In this document: positions 9,049-16,548 of the stretch, in pieces
Layout of the letters: each line of letters opens with the position of its first letter
Position numbering within the stretch: position 1 is the first letter of the stretch
DNA from: Nonomuraea basaltis
GTDB taxonomy: Bacteria > Actinomycetota > Actinomycetes > Streptosporangiales > Streptosporangiaceae
Length of the DNA: 58,201 nucleotides
Direction: 5' to 3'
NCBI RefSeq assembly: GCF_005893125.1
Contig: NZ_VCJS01000069.1
Coordinates: 1-58,201 of the forward strand
The notes under the pieces: model-generated
Databases searched by the model: none
Told to the model about the DNA's origin: nothing
The model's input: the letters and a program-made list of their open reading frames with translations, nothing else
Translations under genes and position numbers: made by a program

Positions 9049-9075
9049 GACGCCGGCCACCCGCCCCCCGTAACA
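9049..9075 (-). promoter_or_regulatory. ECF41-type promoter for the CMD-NmrA operon
   Basis: Read on the minus strand: TGTTACG (9075-9069), 16 bp, CGTC (9052-9049). This matches the reported ECF41 promoter pattern TGTCACA-N16-CGTC with two changes in the -35 element. Transcription would start near 9041, upstream of the chosen ATG at 8967. Confidence 0.6.
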
Positions 9076-9109
9076 GCGCTGTCACGTGACGTGGATCATC
9101 GATCGCAGG

Positions 9110-9136
9110 TGTTACAAAACGGTCGGGAGCGGCGTC
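9110..9136 (+). promoter_or_regulatory. ECF41-type promoter for the sigma factor gene
   Basis: TGTTACA (9110-9116), 16 bp, CGTC (9133-9136). It has the same architecture and spacing as the divergent promoter at 9049-9075, with one change from the ECF41 consensus. It implies autoregulation and places transcription start near 9143, so the gene should start at 9181 and not 9091. A GTCACGTGAC palindrome (9081-9090) lies between the two promoters. Confidence 0.62.
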
Positions 9137-9180
9137 TTGTGCGTGTGGCAGAGCTGAGTGCGGACAGGCAGGGGCCAGGC

Positions 9181-10119
9181 ATGAGTGAACGCAGCGAGCG
9201 AACGACGGACACACCCGGGCCGCTCGATCGTGCCGATCGCGTGGACTCCGCTACCGAGGCGTTCGTTGCCCATCGCAACCTGCTGTTCACCGTCGCCTAC
9301 GAGATGCTCGGTTCGGCCGCCGACGCCGAAGACGTCCTGCAGGAGACCTGGCTGCGATGGGTGGGCGTCGACCTTGACAGCGTGCGGGAGGAGCGTGCCT
9401 ACCTGGTGCGGATCGTCACCCGGCAGGCGCTGGACCGGCTGCGTGCGCTCGGTCGGCGTAAGGAGTCCTACGTCGGACCGTGGCTGCCCGAGCCGTTGCT
9501 GACCGCGCCTGATGTGGCCGAGGACGTGGAGTTGGCCGACAGTGTCTCGATGGCGATGCTGCTGGTGCTGGAGACGCTCCAGCCGATTGAGCGGGCGGTG
9601 TTCGTGCTGCGCGAGGTCTTCGATCTGGATTACGACGAGATCGCCGAGGCCGTCGACAAGAGCCCGGCCGCGGTCCGTCAGATCGCCTATCGGGCTCGGG
9701 CACACGTCGCCGCGCGCCGGCCACGCGGCACCGGCTCCCCGGCCGAGCACCGAGCCGCCCTCCAGGCTTTCCAGCGAGCGGTCGAAACCGGCGAGCTGCA
9801 GAGCCTGCTCGACATACTCGCGCCGGACGTCGTCGCCCTGAGCGACGGCGGCGGTGTCAAGCATGCCCTGCTGCGGCCCGTTGTGGGGGCTGACAACGTT
9901 GCTCGCTTGCTGGCCGTCAGCTGGTGGAAGCGCGACGCGGAAAGGTCGGTCGAGCTGGTGCAGATCAATGGCGGCCCGGGGCTGCTCGTCCGAGTCAACG
10001 GCGAGATCGACGGCGTGGTGGCGGTGCGAGTGGAGAACGGCTACGTCACCGGCGCCTACCACGTGCGCAATCCCGAGAAGCTGTCGCGTATTGAACAGCA
10101 GACCGCCGTGAGCCGCTGA
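9181..10119 (+). CDS. ECF41-family sigma factor with C-terminal SnoaL-like domain (SigJ type)
   Basis: A 312-residue alternative sigma factor: region 2 (about 25-92, DAEDVLQETWLRW), region 4 (about 125-180) and a fused NTF2/SnoaL-like domain (about 190-305) that takes the place of a separate anti-sigma factor. ECF41 signatures are visible: WLPEP in the linker (101-105), DGGG-V-K (222-227, canonical DGGGK) and NPEKL (297-301, canonical NPDKL). In ECF41 proteins the C-terminal domain modulates activity and contacts the core through these motifs. It is divergent from the CMD and NmrA-like genes, and matching promoters face both ways. The signal sensed is unknown. Confidence 0.9.
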   Translation: MSERSERTTDTPGPLDRADRVDSATEAFVAHRNLLFTVAYEMLGSAADAEDVLQETWLRWVGVDLDSVREERAYLVRIVTRQALDRLRALGRRKESYVGPWLPEPLLTAPDVAEDVELADSVSMAMLLVLETLQPIERAVFVLREVFDLDYDEIAEAVDKSPAAVRQIAYRARAHVAARRPRGTGSPAEHRAALQAFQRAVETGELQSLLDILAPDVVALSDGGGVKHALLRPVVGADNVARLLAVSWWKRDAERSVELVQINGGPGLLVRVNGEIDGVVAVRVENGYVTGAYHVRNPEKLSRIEQQTAVSR

Positions 10120-10301
10120 GAACCGGTCAGTAGACCTGTCACCCGAGGAATCCTGGACGCGCAGATCTTCGCGCACGGTCGCGGCCGGTGTGGTCGCGGC
10201 CGCACGCATGACGTCTCGGGCGTCCTTTGCCCGGGCACCTGCGCCACAAGCCGAACACGAAATGCCGCTGGAAGGCGAAGAACACGATTACGCCGAGACC
10301 C

Positions 10302-10913
10302 TCACCCAGTAGCCGGTCGCAGAGCGCCGGCGCGCGCGGCGGCGAGCGCGACCCGTGCCGCCTGGTCGGCGGTCGCGTCGTCGATCGGATCGGCGGTGAT
10401 GAGCAGGCGCAGGTAGATCGGCGCCGCCAGGGTCGTGAGGACTCCGGCGGGATCGGTGCCTGAGGGCAGCTCGCCCCGTTCGATGGCGCGCGTCACCACG
10501 GGTTCGGCCCTCGCGAGCCGGTCCTGGAAGACGTGACGCCTGGCCGCGGCGATCTCCGGGAGGTGCGCCGCGCCGGTGACCATGGCGGCCAGGATGGCCT
10601 GTCCGGTCTGGCTGGTGAACGACTGTACGAGAGCACGCGCCAGCGCCCGCAGGTCGGCCTCGATCGCTCCGGTGTCGGGAATGGGGATGTCCATCGCCAT
10701 GTGCTCGGCGAGGGCGTCGGTGAGCAGGCTCTCGCGATCCTTCCACCGGCGATACACCGTCGTCTTGTGGACTCCGGCGCGCTGGGCGACGCTCTCGACG
10801 CTCAGCGCGGCGTAGCCCTTGTCCACGAGCTCGGCGAGCGTGGCTGCGTGGACCGCGGCGCGCACCTTGGGGCCGCGGCCGACCGGCCGGGCGGCGGAAC
10901 GATCCGACTCCAT
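10302..10913 (-). CDS. TetR/AcrR family transcriptional repressor
   Basis: A 203-residue TetR regulator. The N-terminal helix-turn-helix (about 35-66) contains SVESVAQRAGVHKTTVYRRW, and the C-terminal ligand domain is alanine-rich (TetR_C_16-like). It is divergent from the SDR at 11015 and separated from it by about 100 bp that holds two copies of one inverted repeat. One copy overlaps its own start codon and the other lies in front of the SDR. It most likely represses itself and the SDR until a lipophilic ligand, perhaps the SDR substrate, binds. Confidence 0.88.
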   Translation of the reverse strand: MESDRSAARPVGRGPKVRAAVHAATLAELVDKGYAALSVESVAQRAGVHKTTVYRRWKDRESLLTDALAEHMAMDIPIPDTGAIEADLRALARALVQSFTSQTGQAILAAMVTGAAHLPEIAAARRHVFQDRLARAEPVVTRAIERGELPSGTDPAGVLTTLAAPIYLRLLITADPIDDATADQAARVALAAARAGALRPATG

Positions 10914-10932
10914 TGCAACTCCAAGTTGCGAT
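10912..10932. promoter_or_regulatory. TetR operator 1
   Basis: ATTGCAAC-N5-GTTGCGAT: an inverted repeat with one mismatch between its 8-bp arms, overlapping the start codon of the tetR gene. It shares its half-sites with operator 2. Confidence 0.6.
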
Positions 10933-10959
10933 ATTTGCGGGTAGTTGACAGGATGAGCC

Positions 10960-10982
10960 TATCGCAACTTAATGTTGCGATA
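10960..10982. promoter_or_regulatory. TetR operator 2
   Basis: TATCGCAAC-N5-GTTGCGATA is a perfect inverted repeat with 9-bp arms in the promoter region of the SDR at 11015. Two sites with the same GCAAC-N5-GTTGC core flank the intergenic promoters, as expected for an autoregulated TetR. Confidence 0.68.
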
Positions 10983-11014
10983 TTTCCCCGTCGCCGACCC
11001 TTGAGGTGGCAATC

Positions 11015-12001
11015 ATGCGGAACTCTCCTCGTTGGACCCTCCGTTCCATCCCCGACCAGTCCGGGCGGGTCGTGGTGGTGACCGGAGCCAACAGCGGGAT
11101 CGGCTACGTCACGGCCCGCGAACTGGCCCGCCATGGCGCGCATGTCGTGCTGGCCTGCCGTGATCCCGAGCGCGGTCAAGCCGCGCTCGCTCGCATGCGA
11201 GGCGAGGTGCCCGACGCTCGCCTGGAGTTGCGCCGGGTGGACCTGTCCAGCCTGGCCTCCATCCGGAAGTTCGCATCAGGGTGGGATCATGACCGGCTCG
11301 ACCTGTTGGTCAATAACGCGGGCGTCGCGATGGTGCCGTTCGCCCTGACCGCCGACGGGTTCGAGTCGCAGTTCGGCATCAACCACCTGGGAACCTTCGC
11401 CTTGACCGGCCTGCTTCTGCCTCATCTGCTCGCCGCGCCCGATCCGCGCGTGGTCACCGTCAGCAGCGAGGGGCAGCGCTTCGCCCGCTTCGACCTGGAC
11501 AACCTCAACGCCGAACGCGGCTACCGTACGGCGTTCGCCTATGTGCAGGCCAAACGGGCCAACCTCTACTTCGCCGTGGAGCTGCAGCGCCGGGCCGACG
11601 CCGCCGGGGTGCGGCTGCGCAGCATGGCCGTAGCTCCGGGACTCACCCGTACCAACGTGCTCACCGGTGGTGCCAACAGCGGCAGGGGGCGGCTGTATGT
11701 GACTGCTACACGGCTGCTCGTGCGCGTGGCCTTCCGCCCCGCCCCGGAAGGGGCGAAGACGTCCCTGTACGCGGCGACCGTCCCGGACCTGCTCGGAGGC
11801 GGCTACATCGTGCCCGACGGGCTGCTGCAACTGCGTGGTGAGCCCACTCGCCGCACCCGGGAGCGCGCCACCCGCGACACCGTCACAGCAGAACGGCTGT
11901 GGCAGCTCTCCGAACACCTGACCGGCGTCACCTACGAGTTGCCTGCCGCGGGGCCAACGGTGACGGTCCCCAGCCCGGGAGGCCGCGCCCGGGTTAGGTG
12001 A
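11015..12001 (+). CDS. Short-chain dehydrogenase, retinol-dehydrogenase-like
   Basis: A 328-residue extended-length SDR resembling retinol dehydrogenase/protochlorophyllide-reductase-like oxidoreductases. It shows the cofactor loop TGANSGIG, the NNAGV motif, a VSSEG serine and the catalytic YVQAK (Tyr-x-x-x-Lys). The arginines after the second strand (ACRDPERG) suggest NADP. ATG 11015 is preferred over GTG 11006 because GAGGTGG sits about 8 bases in front of it. It is divergently transcribed from, and probably controlled by, the TetR repressor at 10302-10913. The natural substrate is unknown. Confidence 0.87.
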   Translation: MRNSPRWTLRSIPDQSGRVVVVTGANSGIGYVTARELARHGAHVVLACRDPERGQAALARMRGEVPDARLELRRVDLSSLASIRKFASGWDHDRLDLLVNNAGVAMVPFALTADGFESQFGINHLGTFALTGLLLPHLLAAPDPRVVTVSSEGQRFARFDLDNLNAERGYRTAFAYVQAKRANLYFAVELQRRADAAGVRLRSMAVAPGLTRTNVLTGGANSGRGRLYVTATRLLVRVAFRPAPEGAKTSLYAATVPDLLGGGYIVPDGLLQLRGEPTRRTRERATRDTVTAERLWQLSEHLTGVTYELPAAGPTVTVPSPGGRARVR

Positions 12002-12107
12002 TCTCGGGAGCGCACCGCATGCTGACGTACACGCACGGGGTGCCGCCGGCCCCGGCTGGGCTGAACCCGCAAGGAGCCGGACTCCGCCGGGACCGGCTCA
12101 CCGGCCG

Positions 12108-12800
12108 TCATGGGTTGTCGACCTGCTCTCCGTCGTCCGCAGCACTGGTGCCGGCGAGCACGTCGAATGCGTGGTGGCGATGCGTGGCGAAGAGCTCGAG
12201 GGCGGCCTCGGCGTCGCGGGCGCGCAGGGCGGCGACGAGGTCGCGGTGCTCGCCCGGCATGTGCGCGAGGTAGCCCGCGGAGCTGAGGGCGATCCGGGTG
12301 AGCAGGAACAGGTGGACCTGGGAGCGGATCGCCTGCCACGCCTCCTGCAGGCGCCGGTGCCGGGCGGCGGCGTAGACGGCGTCGTGGAAGGCGATGTCGC
12401 AGCGCACCATCTCGTGCTCGTCCTCGGCGCGCACCATGCGGCCGGCCGCCTTCTCGACGGCCGCGATGTCATCGTCGGAGGCCTGGGCGACCACCCGCTG
12501 GACGGCCAGCCGCTCCAGCGCGCCGCGCAGACTGTGGAGTTCGGCGACATCCTGCGGGGACAGCGTCGTCACCGTGGCGCCGCGGTGCCATTCGCTGCGG
12601 ACCAGGCCCTCACGCTCCAACCGGAACAGCGCCTCGCGCACCGGGCCGCGGCTGACCTCCAGCACCTCGGACAGCTCCACCTCGCGCAACTGCGCGCCGG
12701 GGGCGTACGCCCCGCTGAAGATGGCCTCCCGGATCCGGTCCGCCACCTCCTCGGCCAGCCCCCTGCGCCGGGCGGGGACCACTCTGCCCTGTTCACCCAT
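12108..12800 (-). CDS. GntR family regulator, FCD (FadR-like) subfamily
   Basis: A 230-residue one-component regulator with an N-terminal winged helix (about 10-75, with LREVELSEVLEVSRGPVREALFRLEREGL) and an all-helical FCD ligand domain (about 85-215) carrying the Asp/His residues that normally bind a metal-coordinated carboxylate. The longer open frame is rejected because ATG 12800 has a strong GGGGAGG ribosome site. It is divergent from the VOC gene at 12895, with a palindrome between the two genes. It probably controls that gene or a catabolic step. Confidence 0.86.
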   Translation of the reverse strand: MGEQGRVVPARRRGLAEEVADRIREAIFSGAYAPGAQLREVELSEVLEVSRGPVREALFRLEREGLVRSEWHRGATVTTLSPQDVAELHSLRGALERLAVQRVVAQASDDDIAAVEKAAGRMVRAEDEHEMVRCDIAFHDAVYAAARHRRLQEAWQAIRSQVHLFLLTRIALSSAGYLAHMPGEHRDLVAALRARDAEAALELFATHRHHAFDVLAGTSAADDGEQVDNP

Positions 12801-12825
12801 GCCCTCGCCTCCCCTTAGTGTCCTA

Positions 12826-12835
12826 ATGTTAACAT
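12826..12835. promoter_or_regulatory. Palindrome between gntR and VOC genes, candidate GntR operator
   Basis: ATGTTAACAT is a perfect 10-bp palindrome in the divergent intergenic region, 26 bp from the gntR start. FCD regulators usually bind short palindromes with a small central spacer. Confidence 0.42.
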
Positions 12836-12894
12836 CACTACATTGACTTCCCGGCGCCCTTGCCGGGGCCGCTCTCAGGAAGGCAGCCCGCCCC

Positions 12895-13326
12895 ATGACC
12901 GTTCTCGACTCGCCAATTCCGCGATTCCACCTGGCCATGCCGGTCGACGACCTGGCCGCCGCGCGCCGCTTCTACGGCGAGGTGCTGGGCCTGGAGCAGG
13001 GCCGCAGCGCGGACACCTGGGTGGACTGGAACCTGCACGGCCACCAGTTCGTCACCCATCTGGCGCCGGCCCGGGCGCAGCGGATCCACAACCCTGTCGA
13101 CGGCCACGACGTCCCGGTGCCGCACTTCGGCCTGATCCTGACGATCCCGGAGTTCCGCAAGCTCGCCGACCGGCTGCGAGCAGCAGGCACCGCGTTCGTG
13201 ATCGAGCCCTATGTGCGCTTCGAGGGGCAGACCGGCGAGCAGTGGACGATGTTCCTGCTCGACCCGGCGGGCAACGCCCTGGAGTTCAAGGCGTTCGCCG
13301 ACGACTCTCAAGTCTTCGCCGTCTGA
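12895..13326 (+). CDS. VOC (glyoxalase/bleomycin-resistance fold) family protein
   Basis: A 143-residue vicinal-oxygen-chelate protein with two beta-alpha-beta-beta-beta modules. It opens FHLAMPVDDLAAARRFYGEVLG, has a histidine-rich middle (HGHQFVTH) and ends with FLLDPAGNALEFKAF, in which the final Glu is the usual metal ligand. Members include dioxygenases, glyoxalase-like lyases and resistance proteins. Being divergent from an FCD GntR regulator suggests an inducible catabolic or detoxifying role. Substrate unknown. Confidence 0.85.
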   Translation: MTVLDSPIPRFHLAMPVDDLAAARRFYGEVLGLEQGRSADTWVDWNLHGHQFVTHLAPARAQRIHNPVDGHDVPVPHFGLILTIPEFRKLADRLRAAGTAFVIEPYVRFEGQTGEQWTMFLLDPAGNALEFKAFADDSQVFAV

Positions 13327-13532
13327 CGAGACGCTACGGGATGCTCGATCGCGACGCTGAGGGCGGTCAGCCGGACAATCGTGCCGCCGGGCCTACTCGG
13401 GGGGGAACCGCCGGGATACCGCCTGCGCACCCCGCACGCCGCCGATTGCCCGTGCGCCCAAACCCCGCCGCACCACCTGACCAGCTACACCCGGTCACAG
13501 CCCGGCATATCCACGAAGCCCCAACACGAAGA

Positions 13533-14081
13533 TCAGAGGTAGGCCTTCGAAGCCGGCTTCCAATCCTGGACGAGGAGCCCGAGCAGCACCTCGTCCAGGA
13601 ACTCGCCCATCACCCAGGCCGAGGAGCGCAGCACGCCCTCGCGGACGAAGCCGTTGCGCTCGGCGGAGCGCAGCATCGCGGCGTTGTCCGAAAGCGTCTC
13701 GATCTGCAGTCGCTGCAGGCCGCGCACGACGAAACCGTAGTGGCACAGCGCCGCGACCACGTCGGTGCCGTAGCCCTTGCCGCGGGCCGACGGCAGCAGC
13801 CCTAGCCCAATGTGCGCGGACCGGTTGTGGTTGTCGATGCCCCACAGCGTCGCGGTGCCGACCAGCGTGCCGCCGTCCAGCTCCACGACCGAGAACGGGA
13901 CGTGCCCTTGCTCCTTGTCGTCCACCACGAGCCGCGGATCCTTCGAGCCGGGTGTGATCGGCCGCCACGGCCGGCCTTCGGCCCGCGAGGAGTTGACCAC
14001 GTCGTCGTAGAGCTCGGCCCGCAGGATCGGAATGTCGTCCTCGTACCGGGCTCTGAGCCCGACCTTGTTACCTCTTAGCAT
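13533..14081 (-). CDS. GNAT family N-acetyltransferase (RimJ/RimL type)
   Basis: A 182-residue GNAT enzyme using acetyl-CoA. The core beta-bulge and acetyl-CoA loop read GLGLLPSARGKGYGTDVV (R-x-x-G-x-G/A type), followed by the LSDNAAMLRSAERNGFVREG segment typical of RimJ/RimL-like enzymes. It is monocistronic. Its stop codon lies inside a 14-bp motif (CGAAGATCAGAGGT, 13527-13540) that recurs in the repeats at 14235-14289 and 15229-15252. Confidence 0.86.
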   Translation of the reverse strand: MLRGNKVGLRARYEDDIPILRAELYDDVVNSSRAEGRPWRPITPGSKDPRLVVDDKEQGHVPFSVVELDGGTLVGTATLWGIDNHNRSAHIGLGLLPSARGKGYGTDVVAALCHYGFVVRGLQRLQIETLSDNAAMLRSAERNGFVREGVLRSSAWVMGEFLDEVLLGLLVQDWKPASKAYL

Positions 14082-14234
14082 GCAAGCTTCCTATCCGACC
14101 GGGCTGTCCGGCGGCAAACCAAGCCCATCGTGACCGGTGCTCTCTACCGAGTTCGCAGACAACACGCCGTGCCTCATTCGCCACAATCCGCTATGTGGTG
14201 ATACATCACCCGAGCCATTGGATGCGGCATTCGC

Positions 14235-14289
14235 GAAGATCGGAGGTTAAAAGACAAGCTCACAGCTTGTCTTTTAACCTCTTATCTTC
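14235..14289. repeat. Long inverted repeat (26-bp arms)
   Basis: Arms 14235-14260 and 14264-14289 are complementary at 24 of 26 positions around a 3-base centre (CAC). The core is AGGTTAAAAGACAAGCT and its complement. It could act as a strong hairpin terminator. However, one arm recurs as a separate copy at 15229-15252, which points to the end of a mobile or recombining unit. The rest of 14082-14351 shows no gene. Confidence 0.7.
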
Positions 14290-14351
14290 ACATTTGCCCT
14301 GGCTGGCGCTGATGGTGATCTATCGCGCGTAGTCGAAGACCGGCGGCGGGA

Positions 14352-14519
14352 CTCGGCGTGGTCGGCACCCCGCATCCGGCCTTGATCGGTGCCGCCAGGA
14401 CGACTAGCCTGATCGCCGTGCTGCCGGAAGGTGGGGCCGAGGCGATCGCGTCACGCGGGAAGAGCCTCGACCACGACGAGCTGCCAGACCACGCCGCCAT
14501 GGAGTTTGGGACCGACTGA
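14352..14519 (+). pseudogene. Truncated 3' end of a second argG
   Basis: The frame ending at 14517-14519 encodes VVGTPHPALIGAA, then PEGGAEAIASRG, then DHDELPDHAAMEFGTD. It aligns along its length with the last 60 or so residues of the argG at 3581-5065 (LVGSPHPTLIAAA, PEGGAEAIASSG, DDELLDHAAMESGTD). The two copies differ at many positions and in a small insertion, so this is a diverged paralogue and not a recent copy. Everything upstream of the fragment is lost, with the inverted repeat at 14235-14289 close by. Confidence 0.72.
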
Positions 14520-14521
14520 CG

Positions 14522-14839
14522 ATGAGCGCGGAAGAGGATTTCAAGCAGGTCGGCGCCGAGCTGGCCGACCTGGGTGTACGGATCTCCAGGATGATGGGGA
14601 GTCCCGCGCTCAAAGATCAGGCGGGAAAGGTGTTCGCGAGCCTGCAGCGCGACGGCGCGATGGTGTTCCGGCTGGTCAGGGACACCCCCGAACACACAGC
14701 TGCGCTCCAGCTGGCCGGGGCGTCCCTGTTCGACCCCTCGGAGCAGGGCAGGGCGATAAAGGACTGGGTGGTCGTGCCCCACTCCTCGGCCGAGAAATGG
14801 ACGGATCTGGCCGAGGCCGCCCTCAGCCGCCCGCGCTGA
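14522..14839 (+). CDS. Conserved hypothetical protein, TfoX-N/YjbR-like
   Basis: A 105-residue protein beginning 2 bases after the stop of the argG fragment, so it was probably co-translated with that lost argG. It has the look of small TfoX N-terminal/MmcQ-like proteins: VRISRMMGSPALKDQAGKVFAS, then MVFRLVRD, then a terminal GRAIKDWVVVP. No catalytic residues can be named. It survives intact although its operon partner is truncated, and it converges on and overlaps the minus-strand gene at 14823. Confidence 0.6.
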   Translation: MSAEEDFKQVGAELADLGVRISRMMGSPALKDQAGKVFASLQRDGAMVFRLVRDTPEHTAALQLAGASLFDPSEQGRAIKDWVVVPHSSAEKWTDLAEAALSRPR

Positions 14840-15224
14840 TCAGTAGGCCACGTCGACGGTCACTCATCGTGCCATCCCCATTCGCCGAAAACGCGAGGTC
14901 CTGGCGCGGGTCGGTCCACGCCTCTGTGACGCGGCCGCCCGGCAGTGCGATATCCAACTGTCGGCACCAAGATCGCGTCGGCGTCCATCCCTCGGCCGGC
15001 GTGAAGTTCACACGAAGTCGGCGGGCCGAGCGGGGAACCGGCCCGCCCAGGTAGCGAGTTCCATGCGCGGCCGTCTCGCCGTCTGAATCGAAAGCACCGC
15101 CATTGTCGTCGCGGTAAGGGGTGCCAAGGTCATCCTCAGTGGACAGCGTCCAATACCAGAAGAACGGTCCCTTGGTTTCCATCTCGTGTTGCCGCAGTCC
15201 GGGAACGAACTCATAGTGCAGCAC
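14823..15224 (-). CDS. Hypothetical protein, N-terminus apparently truncated at a repeat
   Basis: A 133-codon frame with a protein-like pattern (YRDDNGGAFDSDG, HGTRYLGGPVP, RRLRVNFTPAEGW). It resembles actinobacterial hypothetical proteins, but I cannot name a family. The only start is a weak GTG at 15224 without a ribosome site. The first residues (VLHYEFVPG) look internal to a domain. Coherent coding begins within five bases of the repeat at 15229-15252, so the 5' part was probably removed when that repeat arrived. Confidence 0.45.
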   Translation of the reverse strand: MLHYEFVPGLRQHEMETKGPFFWYWTLSTEDDLGTPYRDDNGGAFDSDGETAAHGTRYLGGPVPRSARRLRVNFTPAEGWTPTRSWCRQLDIALPGGRVTEAWTDPRQDLAFSANGDGTMSDRRRGLLISAGG

Positions 15225-15228
15225 GTGC

Positions 15229-15252
15229 GAAGATCAGAGGTTAAATGACAAG
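15229..15252. repeat. Second copy of the 14235-14289 repeat arm
   Basis: Twenty-four bases, core AGATCAGAGGTTAAATGACA, match the left arm of the repeat at 14235 with two differences. Relative to the right arm at 14264-14289 it is inverted. Together they bracket an approximately 1-kb segment holding the argG fragment, the 105-aa gene and the truncated hypothetical. Confidence 0.6.
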
Positions 15253-15395
15253 GCTTAGACCGTATTCCACAAAATGCAGACGTTGGCCACTGGGCGCCCA
15301 ACGCCACGAACGCGGCCGTATCCGGAGCGAACGCGGACACCGCTGGGGCCGACCAGCCCCAGCGGCATAACACGCGAAAGCGAACGGTCACCGCA

Positions 15396-16310
15396 TTAGG
15401 CCTCGGCGATGGCAAGTCCCTGGTCGTCGAGCCTGACCGCCAGGCCGAAAGTCGCGTAGACGTTGGAATCCTGGAACACCGAATTCCGGCTGATGCCCTC
15501 GTCGGTGACGGTGAAGATCTGGAGCGTGTGCAGGTCGTACCCGTCGCCGACGCGCTGATAGGCGGCGAATCCGGGCTGGCCACCGTTGGCCGCGACCTCC
15601 TTGAGAAGCCAGTCCTTCCCGGCCACCCCGAAGACCCATTCCATGAACAGGCCGTAGTTGCTGCGGCCGGAGAACCAGTTGAGCATCGGCGGCATCTCCA
15701 TGAGCACGTCCTCGGTGAGCAGCCGCTTGAGGCCCTCGACGTCGGCGAGCTCGAACGCCTTCATGTAGCGCTCGACCCAGGCGCGCTGCTCGGCCGCGGA
15801 CGGCTCGCTGACCTGTTCCTGCCGGACCCCGACGTCCTTCATGCGGGTACGCGCCCGCTGCAGGGAACTGTTCACCGACACGACGGTGGTGCCGAGGATT
15901 TCCGCCGTCTCGGACCCGGAGAAGCTGAGCACGTCACGCAGGATCAGCGCACCGCGCTGACGCGCCGACAGGTGCTGCAGGGCGGCGGCGAACGCCAAGC
16001 GCAGGCTGCTGCGGTCGATCACGGCCCCAGCCGGATCGCCCGCGTCCAGCAACGAGTCCGGCAAGGGCTGGAGCCAGGCGGCGTGCTCTCCCTGGACGAG
16101 CGGCCCGAGCGGATCCGACGCGGCCACCAGCCCCGACGGCAGCGGTCGGCGACCGTGAACATCCAGGGCGGTCAGGCAGGCGTTCGTCGCGATCCGGTAG
16201 AGCCAGGTGCGCAGTGAGCTGCGAGTATCGTCGTACTGCTCCCGCGCCCGCCACGCCCTCAGGTACGTGTCCTGGACCAAGTCCTCTGCGTCGTGCGCCG
16301 AGCCGAGCAT
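15396..16310 (-). CDS. ECF sigma factor with C-terminal SnoaL-like domain (SigG-like), frameshifted at its 5' end
   Basis: A 304-residue reading frame of the sigma-70 subfamily with a fused NTF2-like domain: region 2 (DAEDLVQDTYLRAW, TWLYRIATNACLTAL), region 4 (SARQRGALILRDVL) and a SnoaL-like domain (about 170-295). The family N-terminus is not in this frame. It lies in the adjacent frame at 16315-16368 and would join here if about 14 bases coding for the usual R-A-H-C-Y were restored. As it stands, translation from ATG 16310 lacks the first helix of region 2. It is either a recent pseudogene, a natural short form, or a sequencing error. Confidence 0.75.
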   Translation of the reverse strand: MLGSAHDAEDLVQDTYLRAWRAREQYDDTRSSLRTWLYRIATNACLTALDVHGRRPLPSGLVAASDPLGPLVQGEHAAWLQPLPDSLLDAGDPAGAVIDRSSLRLAFAAALQHLSARQRGALILRDVLSFSGSETAEILGTTVVSVNSSLQRARTRMKDVGVRQEQVSEPSAAEQRAWVERYMKAFELADVEGLKRLLTEDVLMEMPPMLNWFSGRSNYGLFMEWVFGVAGKDWLLKEVAANGGQPGFAAYQRVGDGYDLHTLQIFTVTDEGISRNSVFQDSNVYATFGLAVRLDDQGLAIAEA

Positions 16311-16314
16311 CCGG

Positions 16315-16368
16315 CAGCTCCGTCCGGAACGGTTCGATCCGACGATCGAAGCCTTCTTCCCTCGACAT
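16315..16368 (-). pseudogene. Detached N-terminus of the ECF sigma factor
   Basis: ATG 16368 opens MSREEGFDRRIEPFRTEL, the expected start of this sigma subfamily, which normally continues into xAHCYRMLGS. Here the frame runs on into nonsense while RMLGSAHDAED continues in another frame from 16313, consistent with a deletion of about 14 bases near 16311-16317. Confidence 0.62.
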
Positions 16369-16548
16369 CACGCCACGCCCCATCTCCGCTGCCGCCACGA
16401 CCACCCTTCCTGGCGACGTGCAGTGACCTATCCGGCTATGGGCGGATAGGTCACCACGCGGTCATCAACGGCCTGGCCACGGTATAAGTCCAGATTTGGA
16501 TAAAGAACAAGCTTAGTTCCTGTTTCTGACCTCACTCGTAAGTAGGGG

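Noticed and set aside
9091..9180. Extending the ECF41 sigma factor to the start at 9091
   Set aside because: The extension would cover the predicted promoter, and sigma homology begins after ATG 9181.
13327..13532. Short ORFs between the VOC and GNAT genes
   Set aside because: No ribosome sites and only shadow-like composition; treated as plain intergenic DNA.
14235..15252. The repeats as integron attC sites
   Set aside because: The GTTRRRY core fits only one copy, the other arms do not give RYYYAAC pairs, and no integron integrase or cassette array is present.
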